DNA from: Gammaproteobacteria bacterium
Lineage (GTDB): Bacteria; Pseudomonadota; Gammaproteobacteria; BMS3Bbin11
Reading direction: 5' to 3'
Assembly (NCBI GenBank): GCA_030597275.1
Contig: JAUVSB010000024.1
Span: 1 to 11,530 of the forward strand
DNA: 11,530 nt
Positions 1 to 8,515 of the stretch are shown in pieces. The notes under the pieces are model-generated. The model was not told where the DNA came from, did not search any database, and was given only the letters and a program-made list of their open reading frames with translations. The position numbers and the translations under genes are program-made. Every line of letters starts with the position of its first letter. Position 1 is the stretch's first letter.

Positions 1-2
1 AA

Positions 3-917
3 CCAACAGTCAGCATGTTTTTCCAGGTCAATAATTCACCCTTTGCCGGCAAAGAAGGGAAATTTGTTACCTCACGTCAGATTCGTGACCGCCTGCAAAA
101 AGAATTGCTGCACAATGTCGCCTTGCGTGTCGAAGACACTCAGGACCCGGACAAATTCCGTATCTCCGGACGTGGTGAATTGCATCTTTCCATACTGATT
201 GAAAATATGCGCCGTGAAGGCTTTGAACTCGGTGTCTCACGCCCTGAAGTCATCATTCATGAAGTTGATGGGGAACGGCAAGAGCCCTATGAAATGCTGA
301 CAGTCGATGTTGAGACAGACCACCAGGGCACCGTAATGGAGAAACTCGGTGAACGCAAAGGTGAACTCGCCGATATGCAGCCAGATGGGCGTGGCCGTGT
401 TCGGCTGGATTACATTATCCCTGCACGCGGTTTAATCGGCTTTCGTACTGAATTCCTGACAGCCACACAGGGCACAGGACTGATGTACCATGTCTTCGAT
501 CATTATGGGAAAGTGAAGCCTGGTGTTATTGGTCAACGTATGAACGGTGTATTAATCGCCAATGGCGCGGGCAAGTGCCTCGGCTTTTCCCTCTTCAATC
601 TACAGGAACGCGGCCGTCTATTTATCGGACCCGGCGCTGAAGTATATGAAGGCAGCATCATCGGCATTCACTCACGTTCTAATGATCTTGTCGTCAACCC
701 GCTGAAAGGCAAGCAGCTGACAAACGTCCGCGCCTCGGGCACCGATGAAGCTATCGACCTGGTTCCACCGATCAAACTGACACTGGAACAGGCACTGGAA
801 TTCATTAATGATGATGAACTGGTTGAAGTAACACCAGAAAGCATCCGTATTCGTAAAAAACTACTGCTGGAGCATGAGCGCAAGAAAGCCTCGCGGGTAC
901 CCAAGTCAGAAAGGTAG
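3..917 (+). CDS. typA: TypA/BipA ribosome-associated GTPase, C-terminal half (5' end outside window)
   Basis: This is the C-terminal half of the translational GTPase TypA (BipA), which binds the 70S ribosome and supports 50S assembly and growth under stress or cold. The open frame enters from the window edge at position 3, with residues P-T-V-S before the first internal ATG at 15. That ATG is therefore not the start. The visible 304 residues align with the E. coli protein from the 'MFF.VN.SPF.GKEGKFVTSRQ' stretch onward. They cover the EF-G-like domains, including 'GRGELHLS', 'NMRREGFEL' and 'IPARGLIGFR', and the TypA-specific C-terminal domain, including 'GAEVYEG.IIGIHSRSNDL' and 'RASGTDEA'. 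The GTPase domain lies outside the window. The gene ends with TAG followed closely by TAA. The next gene starts 47 bases later on the same strand, and no terminator is visible between them. Identification is essentially certain; only the 5' end is unknown. Confidence 0.97.
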   Translation, partial: PTVSMFFQVNNSPFAGKEGKFVTSRQIRDRLQKELLHNVALRVEDTQDPDKFRISGRGELHLSILIENMRREGFELGVSRPEVIIHEVDGERQEPYEMLTVDVETDHQGTVMEKLGERKGELADMQPDGRGRVRLDYIIPARGLIGFRTEFLTATQGTGLMYHVFDHYGKVKPGVIGQRMNGVLIANGAGKCLGFSLFNLQERGRLFIGPGAEVYEGSIIGIHSRSNDLVVNPLKGKQLTNVRASGTDEAIDLVPPIKLTLEQALEFINDDELVEVTPESIRIRKKLLLEHERKKASRVPKSER

Positions 918-964
918 TAATCTGTGGTTAAATAATCTTTCCAGCCTTAGACCGGAATATTTCT

Positions 965-3598
965 ATGCGCGATGCCACCCCTTCAGCGATTTACCTGAAA
1001 GACTATCGACAACCCGATTACCTGGTTGACACGGTTGATCTTGAATTTGACCTGCAGGAAGGACTCACTAAAGTTTCTTCTCGACTGCAGGTCCGTCGCC
1101 GTGAAGGTGTTTCAGCAGCTGCAGAAATGGTTCTCGATGGTCAGGAAATGGAGCTGGTCTCTGTCACTGTCGATGACAAAGCAAGGGCGCCTGACTCGTT
1201 CTCTGTCAGCGATGAGCAGCTGATACTAGGCTCACTGCCTGAACGTTTTATTCTTGAAATCATTTGCACCATCAAGCCTGAGCTAAATACCAAACTTGAA
1301 GGCCTGTATAAATCCGGCAGTATGTACTGCACACAATGTGAGGCCGAAGGCTTCCGGCGCATCACTTATTTTCCTGATCGGCCGGATATTATGGCACGCT
1401 TCAGCACCCGTATAATCGCAGACAAAATCGACTTCCCCGTACTGCTGTCAAACGGCAACCTTGTCGATAGTGGCGACAGTATAGGCAATCGTCACTGGGC
1501 TTACTGGGAAGACCCCTACCCCAAACCCTGCTATCTATTTGCCCTGGTTGCAGGTCCGTTATCTGTTCTCGAAGACAGCTACCGTACAGCTTCTGGCCGT
1601 GAGGTCGCGCTTAAACTTTATACCGAACCCCACAATAGCAGTAAAACTAGTCACGCCATGCGCTCACTTAAACAGGCCATGCAATGGGATGAAGAGGTAT
1701 TTGGTCTTGAGTATGACCTCGACAGCTTCATGATTGTTGCGGTTGATGATTTCAACATGGGCGCAATGGAAAACAAGGGGCTGAATATTTTTAATACCGC
1801 CTGCGTACTGGCCCGACCGGACACAGCAACGGATGCAGATTATGACCGTATTCAGTCTATAGTCGGTCACGAATATTTTCATAACTGGACAGGCAACCGC
1901 GTTACCTGTCGCGACTGGTTTCAGCTAAGTCTAAAAGAAGGCCTGACCGTTTTTCGAGACCAGGAATTCAGCGCAGACCTGAACTCACGTGCAGTCAAAC
2001 GCATCGAAGAAGTACGCGTATTACGCGGCCACCAGTTTCCTGAAGATGACGGCCCCACAGCTCACCCTGTGAGACCCGATAATTACATAGAAATCAGTAA
2101 CTTTTATACCTCAACCATCTATAGAAAAGGTGCTGAGCTTATCCGTATGATGCATACGCTGATTGGCGCAGAGGCCTTTCGCCGTGGTATGGAGATTTAC
2201 TTCCAGCGCCATGATGGCCAGGCCGTCACTACCGATGACTTCGTAAAAGCCATGGAAGATGCCAGTCAACAGGACCTGGGCCAGTTCCGTCTCTGGTATA
2301 GCCAGGCCGGCACGCCTGAGCTGACTGTTTATACTGAGTTTGATGAGAATAAAAAGGAACTGTTGCTAAAAATCAAACAGCACACGCCCGATACTCCCGG
2401 GCAAACCAATAAACAGGCCCTGCACATTCCCTTTTCCATTGCCTGTCTAGATGAACAGGGAAATGACCTGGCAATCCAGTTTGCCAATGAAGACCGTGCT
2501 GCACAACCGGGCACCCGGACACTGGCGTTACGAAAAGAAGAAGAAAGCTTTCGCATTAAAATACCAGGTAAACAACCTGTTCTTTCTCTGCTGCGTAATT
2601 TTTCAGCCCCCGTTCGCTTAAGCTTTGAACGCTCAGTTGAGGAGCTTTGCTTCCTGCTGCAGCATGACAATGATCCATTTAACCGCTGGGAAGCAGGACA
2701 GCAGCTGGCCATGGGCCAGATGCAGGCAATCATTTCTGATAACAAACATAAGGTATTAGAACAGGTGTTCCAGGCTTACGCCGGTGTCCTCAGCAACAAA
2801 GAACTCGATCCGGCATTGGTTGCAGAAATTTTCACCTTGCCTGGTGAAAGCTATCTTGCTGACAATATGGAAGTGGTGGATATCGATGGCATTCATACTG
2901 CGCGTCGGCAGTTTATAAAAGAACTGGCATTAAAGCTTGAAGATCAGTTCAGAAAAATCTTTGAAAAAAGATCATCTCAGCCTGAGTATAACTTTAATGC
3001 CTTTGATGTTGCCCAGCGCCGTCTGCGTAATCTGTCATTATCGTACCTGATGGAACTGCCTGATGCTGGCTACATAGATCTATGCCTTGAACATTTTCAG
3101 CAGGCAGACAATATGACAGACAGCCTGAGTGCACTCATCGCTCTTTCAAACCGTGACTGCGATCAGGGCAAACAGGCACTGGATGATTTTTATAACAAAT
3201 GGTCCAGGGATGTACTGGTGGTCAATAAATGGCTTTCTGTGCAGGCCATGTCACACCTGCCAGGCACTCTCGACAGAGTTCGTGCACTCACTAAGCATGA
3301 ATCCTTTGAGATCAAAAACCCGAACAAGGTGCGTGCACTGATTGGCACCTTCTGCAGTGCCAACCAGGCCCAGTTTCATGCCGCAAATGGTCAGGGATAC
3401 ACCTTCCTGACTGAGTACATCATTAGTATTGATGCACTCAACCCGCAGATTGCCGCCAGGTTATTAACGCCCCTTACAAGATGGAAACGTATGGATGAGG
3501 GACGACAAATACTGATGAAACAGGCCCTGGAGAAAGTTCTTGCGCATACTGGACTATCCAGGGATGTGTTTGAAATTGCCAGTAAATCGTTGGCCTGA
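965..3598 (+). CDS. pepN: Aminopeptidase N (M1 family zinc metallopeptidase)
   Basis: This is a cytoplasmic zinc aminopeptidase that removes N-terminal residues from peptides late in protein turnover. The 877-residue length is close to E. coli PepN (870). The substrate-binding GAMEN motif is at residues 266-270. The zinc site HEXXH is at 302-306 (HEYFH), and the third zinc ligand is Glu325 in 'LKEGLT', giving the family spacing. Tyr386 in 'TSTIYRKGAE' matches the transition-state tyrosine. All four sit a constant five residues after the E. coli positions, so no catalytic residue is missing. The region after about residue 440 fits the beta-sandwich and helical C-terminal domains of the E. coli-type subfamily. 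The ATG at 965 was chosen because the conserved N-terminus ('YLKDYRQPDYLVDTVDL') follows at once; only a weak GGA-type ribosome site precedes it. The gene follows typA on the same strand by 47 bases and may be co-transcribed with it, but no promoter was firmly seen. Confidence 0.97.
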   Translation: MRDATPSAIYLKDYRQPDYLVDTVDLEFDLQEGLTKVSSRLQVRRREGVSAAAEMVLDGQEMELVSVTVDDKARAPDSFSVSDEQLILGSLPERFILEIICTIKPELNTKLEGLYKSGSMYCTQCEAEGFRRITYFPDRPDIMARFSTRIIADKIDFPVLLSNGNLVDSGDSIGNRHWAYWEDPYPKPCYLFALVAGPLSVLEDSYRTASGREVALKLYTEPHNSSKTSHAMRSLKQAMQWDEEVFGLEYDLDSFMIVAVDDFNMGAMENKGLNIFNTACVLARPDTATDADYDRIQSIVGHEYFHNWTGNRVTCRDWFQLSLKEGLTVFRDQEFSADLNSRAVKRIEEVRVLRGHQFPEDDGPTAHPVRPDNYIEISNFYTSTIYRKGAELIRMMHTLIGAEAFRRGMEIYFQRHDGQAVTTDDFVKAMEDASQQDLGQFRLWYSQAGTPELTVYTEFDENKKELLLKIKQHTPDTPGQTNKQALHIPFSIACLDEQGNDLAIQFANEDRAAQPGTRTLALRKEEESFRIKIPGKQPVLSLLRNFSAPVRLSFERSVEELCFLLQHDNDPFNRWEAGQQLAMGQMQAIISDNKHKVLEQVFQAYAGVLSNKELDPALVAEIFTLPGESYLADNMEVVDIDGIHTARRQFIKELALKLEDQFRKIFEKRSSQPEYNFNAFDVAQRRLRNLSLSYLMELPDAGYIDLCLEHFQQADNMTDSLSALIALSNRDCDQGKQALDDFYNKWSRDVLVVNKWLSVQAMSHLPGTLDRVRALTKHESFEIKNPNKVRALIGTFCSANQAQFHAANGQGYTFLTEYIISIDALNPQIAARLLTPLTRWKRMDEGRQILMKQALEKVLAHTGLSRDVFEIASKSLA

Positions 3599-3691
3599 GA
3601 GAAAAAATACCCCTCTTCCTGCATTTGGTTCGTATTCTCAGCGACATTCCAACGCCACACATAACACGGTCATTCACGGCCCAACATCAGT

Positions 3692-3697
3692 TATAAT
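3692..3697 (+). promoter_or_regulatory. Candidate -10 box for the Nfn-like oxidoreductase gene
   Basis: A perfect TATAAT hexamer lies in the 130-base gap after pepN. It would place a transcription start near 3704 and a leader of about 25 bases before the ATG at 3729. No good TTGACA-like -35 is found 16-18 bases upstream; the best options there match poorly. It could be an activator-dependent promoter or a chance match. It also supports the 3729 start, because the longer frame that opens at 3540 would begin upstream of this promoter and inside pepN. Confidence 0.4.
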
Positions 3698-3728
3698 CTG
3701 CGCCACACAACAAGCGAATGAACAGACC

Positions 3729-6700
3729 ATGCCAGATACCATTGCAGATATCCCCTTTGATGACCTGAATACCATCGCAGGCCTGCAGAAGCTGGATCAG
3801 TCATTTCTTAGCTTCCTGTCAGATAACAACCCGTCCCTGCATACTCAATTACTGAGCTATCGTCAGCATAAAACAAATTTCACTGCTATTGAACTCAGTG
3901 AATTTCTGCTCGAGCTCGCCCCAACCATTGAAACCTTCATCGCCTCCCGCTTTGATATTGAAAAGGAGACCGCTGCAGCGCGACAAAAAGTTGCAGACGA
4001 AGCAGGGATTCATTTATTCAAAAAACAGTTTATCCAGCGTCGCTCTCGCCGATTCCGTGGTGACATCGAATTCCAGTTTGCCGAACTTGAGTCATGGCTG
4101 AATGAGAAAATTGATAACATTGAAGACCGTGAACTGGCCATCTCACGCTATGCCAGCCAGCTGCTCAATGACACGGAAACAAACGAAGATGAGATCAGCC
4201 GATTAACCCAATGGGTCATCCTCATTCGAAAACATGATGCGGCACCAGAAATACAGAAGACCTGGGTTAGTTTCAATCTGCCTGAGCTAATTAATTATTC
4301 CCAGCTCGTGCCGCTGGAAGAAATCAAAAACGACCCGATAGGCCGCCGTCAGGGAAACCCGGACGACTACCTGGCACGTGATGGATTCAAGCTTACCGAC
4401 CTTCGCATGAACCAGCGACAAGTGATGGGTGAGGTCAATTACTGCATATTTTGCCATGATCATGACGGTGACTTTTGTTCCCGTGGATTTCCTGAGGATA
4501 AAAAAGACCCTCAATCTGAATTTCGAGTCAATCCCCTGGGAGAGAGACTAACCGGTTGCCCGCTGGGTGAGAAGATTTCAGAAATGCACCTGCTCAAGCG
4601 TGATGGTTATGACATTGCAGCACTTGCCATGGCGGCTCGCGATAATCCGATGTTGCCCGCAACTGGCCATCGCATATGCAATGATTGCATGAAGGCCTGT
4701 GTTTATCAGAAGCAGGATCCCGTCGATATCCCGGAAGTAGAAACAGGCATACTGGTAGATGTACTGAATCTGACCTGGGGTGTAGAAATCTACCTGTTGC
4801 TGGTGCGCTGGAACCCGTTACGCCAGGAGCAGTTCCTGCCGAACAATGAAAACATGCGCCGTGTTCTGGTAGTAGGGCTTGGCCCTGCCGGGTTCACCAT
4901 GGCTCATCATCTCAGCATGGAAGGATGTAGCGTTACCGGTGTTGATGGACTGAAACTTGAGCCACTGGATGATCATCTAGTGAACTCACCAATACGCAAT
5001 TATGACAGCATTGTCGAGTCACTGGATGATCGTGTACTATCCGGTTTCGGTGGCGTCGCTGAGTATGGTATTACCGTTCGCTGGGATAAAAACTTTCTTA
5101 AGCTCATTTATCTGAGTCTTGCCAGGCGTGAAAATGTTGGACTCTCCGGCGGTGTTCGCTTTGGCGGGACATTAACCATAGAAAATGCCTGGGACGAAGG
5201 CTTTGATCATATAAGTATTGCCAATGGCGCCGGTCTGCCACGCGTCATCCCCATGGGCAATAGCCTTGCCCGCGGCATGCGCCAGGCCAATGATTTTTTG
5301 ATGTCCCTGCAGCTGACTGGTGCAGCAAAATTCGATAGCCTGGCGAATCTGCAGGTACGTTTGCCTGCAGTAGTTATCGGTGGTGGATTGACCGCCATAG
5401 ACACTGCCACAGAGCTGCAAACTTATTATATCCGCCAGGTAGAAAAAACACTTTTACGTTATACCGTGCTGCAGGAGAAACTGGGTAAAGAGGCAATATT
5501 TTCAGGTCTGGATGAAGAAAACCAGGGCGTACTCGAGACTTTTCTTGAGCACGGCAGAGCTGTCTCAAAAGTCAGACAGATAGCTGCTTCCAACAATGAA
5601 GTTCCTGACTTTCTGCCATTGATACGCGAGTGGGGTGGTGTGACTTTGGCCTACCGTCGAGGGCTAAATGAATCACCTGCGTACCTGCGCAACCATGATG
5701 AAATAATAAAAGCCTTGAGAGAAGGTATTTTTTACGCAGAAGGTATAGAGCCCGTTGAAGCATTACTTGATAGCTATGGACATGTAGAGAGCCTGCGCTG
5801 CAGGGTAAAAGAACTAAGAGATGGCCGTTGGCTTGCCAGCAATGACGAAGTCACCCTGCCCGCTCGTGCCATTATGGTTGCAGCCGGGGCATCTCCCAAC
5901 ACCATATACGAAAATGAATATCCTGGCAGCTTCAGAATGGATGGTAACCATTTTATGCCACATATCTGCCATCCATCAGGTCTGCAGCCGGTTGCTGTTG
6001 CTGAGAACTGTAAGGCCAACGAGTTCGGTCCCTTTACATCCTATGCCTACCAGGACAAACGCATCAGCTTTATCGGTGACACACACCCTGTTTTTCACGG
6101 CAGCGTGGTAAAAGCGATTGCATCGAGCCAGCGCACCTACCCGGAAATAATTAAATTACTGAATCAACAGCCTGATGATCCGGAACGTAAGCCTGCCGAT
6201 AATTTCACAACATTCTTCCAGCAAAAACTTTCAGCAACTATAGACCGTATTGACGCATCACACCCAGCAGTAGTGGAAATGTGGGTGAAAGCACCGATGG
6301 CGGCAAAAAATTTCAAACCTGGACAGTTTTTTCGTCTGCAAACCTTCGAAAAGCACAGCCGTGTAGTCGCAAATACCCGACTGCAGATCCCTTTACAGAC
6401 GGTCAGCGGTGCCGGGGTTGATGGCGATTGTGTACGCCTGCTGTTACTTCGTTTTGGCGCCAATGCACGCATTGCAGAACAGTTAAAACCCGGCGACCCC
6501 CTGGTACTAATGGGTCCAACTGGAGCACCGGCTGAGCTCGGACATAAAAGAACGGTTATGGTTATTGCCGGCGCCTGGGGCGCCGCGGTAATGATAGACC
6601 TTGGCCGTGCTCTGCGGGCAGCAGGCAACCGTGTACTGTTCTTTGCCTCTTTCCGCTGCCAGGAAGATATTTATTTCAAGGACGAGCTTGAACATTGCGC

Positions 6701-7205
6701 CGACCAGATCATCTGGGCCAGTGCAACAGATTCACTTATTGAATGCCGCCGACCGCAGGACATCAGCGTGCAGCAAGCGAACATCATCGAGCTGATCAAG
6801 GACTACGATAACGGGTCAATACTGAATGACAATATGAATGATCAAATCAAGCTATCCGATGTTGATGAAATCATGATCATGGGTTCTACCGGACTGTTGA
6901 AGGCCATGCAAACTTCGCTAAAAGAGGACCTGAAACCACTATTCAAAAAGAATGTTCATGCTACCGGTACGGTTGGCAGTCCAATGCAATGCATGATGAA
7001 GGGAGTTTGCGGTCAATGTCTGCAGTGGCAGATTGATCCTACAACAGGGAATCGTACGCGAGCCGTATTCTCATGTTCCAAGCAGGATCAGCCACTATCG
7101 TGGATTGATCTTGATAATCTAGCTGCACGCCAGACGCAAAACCGCTTATCTGAATATATGACAGGATTGTGGGCTAATCATGTACTGGAGCTCGCAGAGA
7201 AATAG
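3729..7205 (+). CDS. Nfn-like fused oxidoreductase: GltD/NfnB-type FAD/Fe-S half joined to PyrK/NfnA-type FAD/2Fe-2S half
   Basis: This is a predicted soluble flavo-iron-sulfur oxidoreductase of 1158 residues. Residues 1 to about 235 are helical with no recognised catalytic motif and carry a basic patch (KKQFIQRRSRRFRG). Next comes a GltD-type Fe-S region with Cys239, 242, 250, 277 and Cys317, 320, 324, plus the GltD-like 'GCPLGEKI' and a following Glu338. A GxGxxG dinucleotide fold is at 383-388 (GLGPAG), and a second, NAD(P)-binding, is at 551-558 (GGGLTAID). From about 838 there is a ferredoxin-reductase-like domain: PGQFF at 864-868, a flavin-loop-like RLQIPLQT at 884-891, and a nucleotide loop AGAWGAA at 947-953. 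Cys1088, 1094, 1097 and 1116 form a PyrK-like 2Fe-2S site near the end. This order is that of the bifurcating transhydrogenase subunits NfnB and NfnA in one chain; bifurcation is inferred, not shown. The ATG at 3729 is preferred because the frame upstream of it overlaps pepN and is not protein-like. Databases may call such proteins simply FAD-dependent or pyridine nucleotide-disulfide oxidoreductases. Confidence 0.85.
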   Translation: MPDTIADIPFDDLNTIAGLQKLDQSFLSFLSDNNPSLHTQLLSYRQHKTNFTAIELSEFLLELAPTIETFIASRFDIEKETAAARQKVADEAGIHLFKKQFIQRRSRRFRGDIEFQFAELESWLNEKIDNIEDRELAISRYASQLLNDTETNEDEISRLTQWVILIRKHDAAPEIQKTWVSFNLPELINYSQLVPLEEIKNDPIGRRQGNPDDYLARDGFKLTDLRMNQRQVMGEVNYCIFCHDHDGDFCSRGFPEDKKDPQSEFRVNPLGERLTGCPLGEKISEMHLLKRDGYDIAALAMAARDNPMLPATGHRICNDCMKACVYQKQDPVDIPEVETGILVDVLNLTWGVEIYLLLVRWNPLRQEQFLPNNENMRRVLVVGLGPAGFTMAHHLSMEGCSVTGVDGLKLEPLDDHLVNSPIRNYDSIVESLDDRVLSGFGGVAEYGITVRWDKNFLKLIYLSLARRENVGLSGGVRFGGTLTIENAWDEGFDHISIANGAGLPRVIPMGNSLARGMRQANDFLMSLQLTGAAKFDSLANLQVRLPAVVIGGGLTAIDTATELQTYYIRQVEKTLLRYTVLQEKLGKEAIFSGLDEENQGVLETFLEHGRAVSKVRQIAASNNEVPDFLPLIREWGGVTLAYRRGLNESPAYLRNHDEIIKALREGIFYAEGIEPVEALLDSYGHVESLRCRVKELRDGRWLASNDEVTLPARAIMVAAGASPNTIYENEYPGSFRMDGNHFMPHICHPSGLQPVAVAENCKANEFGPFTSYAYQDKRISFIGDTHPVFHGSVVKAIASSQRTYPEIIKLLNQQPDDPERKPADNFTTFFQQKLSATIDRIDASHPAVVEMWVKAPMAAKNFKPGQFFRLQTFEKHSRVVANTRLQIPLQTVSGAGVDGDCVRLLLLRFGANARIAEQLKPGDPLVLMGPTGAPAELGHKRTVMVIAGAWGAAVMIDLGRALRAAGNRVLFFASFRCQEDIYFKDELEHCADQIIWASATDSLIECRRPQDISVQQANIIELIKDYDNGSILNDNMNDQIKLSDVDEIMIMGSTGLLKAMQTSLKEDLKPLFKKNVHATGTVGSPMQCMMKGVCGQCLQWQIDPTTGNRTRAVFSCSKQDQPLSWIDLDNLAARQTQNRLSEYMTGLWANHVLELAEK

Positions 7206-7216
7206 ACCTAAGCTCC

Positions 7217-8080
7217 CTAATAGTTGATTTTATTATTATAGACATGTTCCGCTTTGACCGGCTTGCTGAAATAGAACCCCTGAGCCATATCACAGCCATT
7301 CTCGATCAAAAAATCATACTGTTCCTTCTTTTCAACCCCTTCCGCGATCACCACGATACCTAGCTCTCTCGCCATATTGATGATGCCGCGAATCAGGTTG
7401 CTGTCTGCTTCATCGTCAGGCACACGCTGAATAAATGACTGATCAATTTTTAATATATCCACTTCAAAGCGCCGCAGGTAACTGAGTGATGAAAAACCAG
7501 TACCAAAATCATCGATAGCTATTAAACAACCCAACTCCCGAATCTGTTCCAGTATTTTCTCTATTCGGCTATTGTTTTCCATCAAACTATTTTCTGTGAT
7601 CTCCAGAATGATTCTGCCCGGACTGATTCTATAATCTTTCAGCTGGTCATGCAGAAAACCGACAAAGGTCTCGTCCTGTAACTGCCTGGGAGAGAGATTA
7701 ATTGTCAGGCTATAGCGCGCATCACCCTGGTTATCCAGCGCATGCAGGTGCAATAAGGCATTCCTGATGACAAACTGACCAATGGGTCGAATCAAACCGG
7801 TTGTTTCTGCCAGTGGGATAAATTCGGCCGGTGAAACATTGGGGAAATCAGGATGTGAAAAATGCAACAATACTTCAAACAGTTCGCTGCTTTTGTTCTT
7901 AATATCGATGATAGGCTGAAATACCAGTGAAAACCTGTCCTCCAGAAATCCTGTTCGAAGTACATGATCAAGCTGCAGCTGTTTTTCTATGCGTTCGTGC
8001 ATATCACCTTCAAAAAATTCATAGGCATCGCCACCGCGATTTTTTGCATGATACATAGCCGTGTCGGCAGCACCAATCAA
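7217..8080 (-). CDS. EAL-domain cyclic-di-GMP phosphodiesterase, 5'-truncated GGDEF-EAL gene
   Basis: This encodes a complete EAL domain preceded by the tail of a GGDEF domain. The role is hydrolysis of cyclic-di-GMP to pGpG. Numbering from the TTG at 8080, the signature is EVL (69-71) rather than EAL. The other metal and catalytic residues are present: Asn128 (TINLSP), Glu160 (LEITE), Asp190-Asp191 (IDDFGTG), Lys211 (LKIDQ), the EGVE motif, and Gln in MAQGF. The reading frame and clear GGDEF-tail homology continue upstream past 8080 ('HEIHLSASIGIS', 'DGDSPDEL', 'ADTAMYHAKNRGGD') to about 8200. There homology stops, and an in-frame stop lies at 8216-8218. The GGDEF signature, any sensor domain and the true start are therefore missing, and the TTG is only a formal start. 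It is probably a 5'-truncated remnant. The downstream gene end converges on the oxidoreductase stop with 11 bases between them. Confidence 0.8.
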   Translation of the reverse strand: MIGAADTAMYHAKNRGGDAYEFFEGDMHERIEKQLQLDHVLRTGFLEDRFSLVFQPIIDIKNKSSELFEVLLHFSHPDFPNVSPAEFIPLAETTGLIRPIGQFVIRNALLHLHALDNQGDARYSLTINLSPRQLQDETFVGFLHDQLKDYRISPGRIILEITENSLMENNSRIEKILEQIRELGCLIAIDDFGTGFSSLSYLRRFEVDILKIDQSFIQRVPDDEADSNLIRGIINMARELGIVVIAEGVEKKEQYDFLIENGCDMAQGFYFSKPVKAEHVYNNKINY

Positions 8081-8193
8081 TTCATCAGGACTATCACCAT
8101 CATGAGGGAAAGAGGAAATACCGATACTCGCTGAAAGATGAATTTCATGCTGCTGAATACGAAATGGATCAGCCAGTGCACGCAGGAGATATT

Positions 8194-8200
8194 CAGCTGC
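8194..8200. other. Head-to-head rearrangement junction between two truncated EAL genes
   Basis: Minus-strand GGDEF homology ('AAEYLLRALADPF') runs up to about 8200, and plus-strand EAL homology starts at about 8198. Both genes lose their N-terminal parts at the same point, which contains the self-complementary hexamer CAGCTG (8194-8199). This fits an inverted join made at a short palindrome, by inversion with deletion in the genome or by a chimeric join during amplification or assembly. The exact breakpoint is uncertain by a few bases. Confidence 0.65.
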
Positions 8201-8509
8201 CTTGATGATTTTGGCTCAGGCATGTCTTCCTACGCTTATCTAAAGCATTTGCCAGTCGACTACATTAAGATAGATGGCATATTTGTACGTGACCTGGCAG
8301 ATGACCCGATCGATCTTGCACTGGTAAATTCAATCAATGAAATCGCCCATATCCTGGACAAGAAGGCCATCGCAGAATATGTAGAGAATAATGATATTCT
8401 TGACCTGCTACGAGAAATTGGTGTCGATTATGCTCAGGGTTTCGGCATTGCCTACCCGGAAAAGATTTCTGAAGAGAACCCTCCTGGTGGTAACCAGGCC
8501 ACCCCTTAG
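8198..8509 (+). pseudogene. C-terminal fragment of a second EAL-domain protein
   Basis: The plus-strand frame from about 8198 encodes the last third of an EAL domain: 'CLDDFGSGMSSYAYLKHLPV', 'YIKIDGIFVRDL', 'AIAEYVEN' and 'GVDYAQGFGIAYPE', ending at TAG (8507-8509). The DD pair, the Lys of KIDG, the Glu of AEYVE and the Gln of AQGF are present. The EAL signature, the Asn and first Glu ligands and everything N-terminal are absent. The frame is formally open back to an ATG at 8138, but those 20 codons are antisense to the GGDEF coding strand and resemble no EAL sequence. The fragment is not a copy of the neighbouring EAL domain: sequence and subtype differ (AEYVE against AEGVE). It cannot be an active phosphodiesterase on its own. 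Confidence 0.75.
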
Positions 8510-8515
8510 TCAACT

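Noticed and set aside
2329..2745. 138-codon minus-strand open frame inside pepN
   Set aside because: It is antisense to well-conserved PepN sequence, has a Cys/Ser-rich composition and shows no recognisable motif.
3540..3728. N-terminal extension of the oxidoreductase frame starting inside pepN
   Set aside because: It overlaps the last 59 bases of pepN in another frame, its peptide is low in protein-like character, and a consensus -10 box lies between it and the ATG at 3729.
6164..6628. 154-codon minus-strand open frame
   Set aside because: It lies wholly inside the oxidoreductase coding region and its peptide, rich in Ala, Arg, Pro and Ser, is a typical antisense shadow.
7206..7250. Bidirectional terminator between the convergent oxidoreductase and EAL genes
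   Set aside because: The spacer is only 11 bases and no stem-loop with a T-run could be found across it.
8138..8197. ATG at 8138 as the real start of the plus-strand EAL fragment
   Set aside because: These codons are antisense to clear GGDEF-tail coding sequence and show no EAL similarity; the open frame there is chance.
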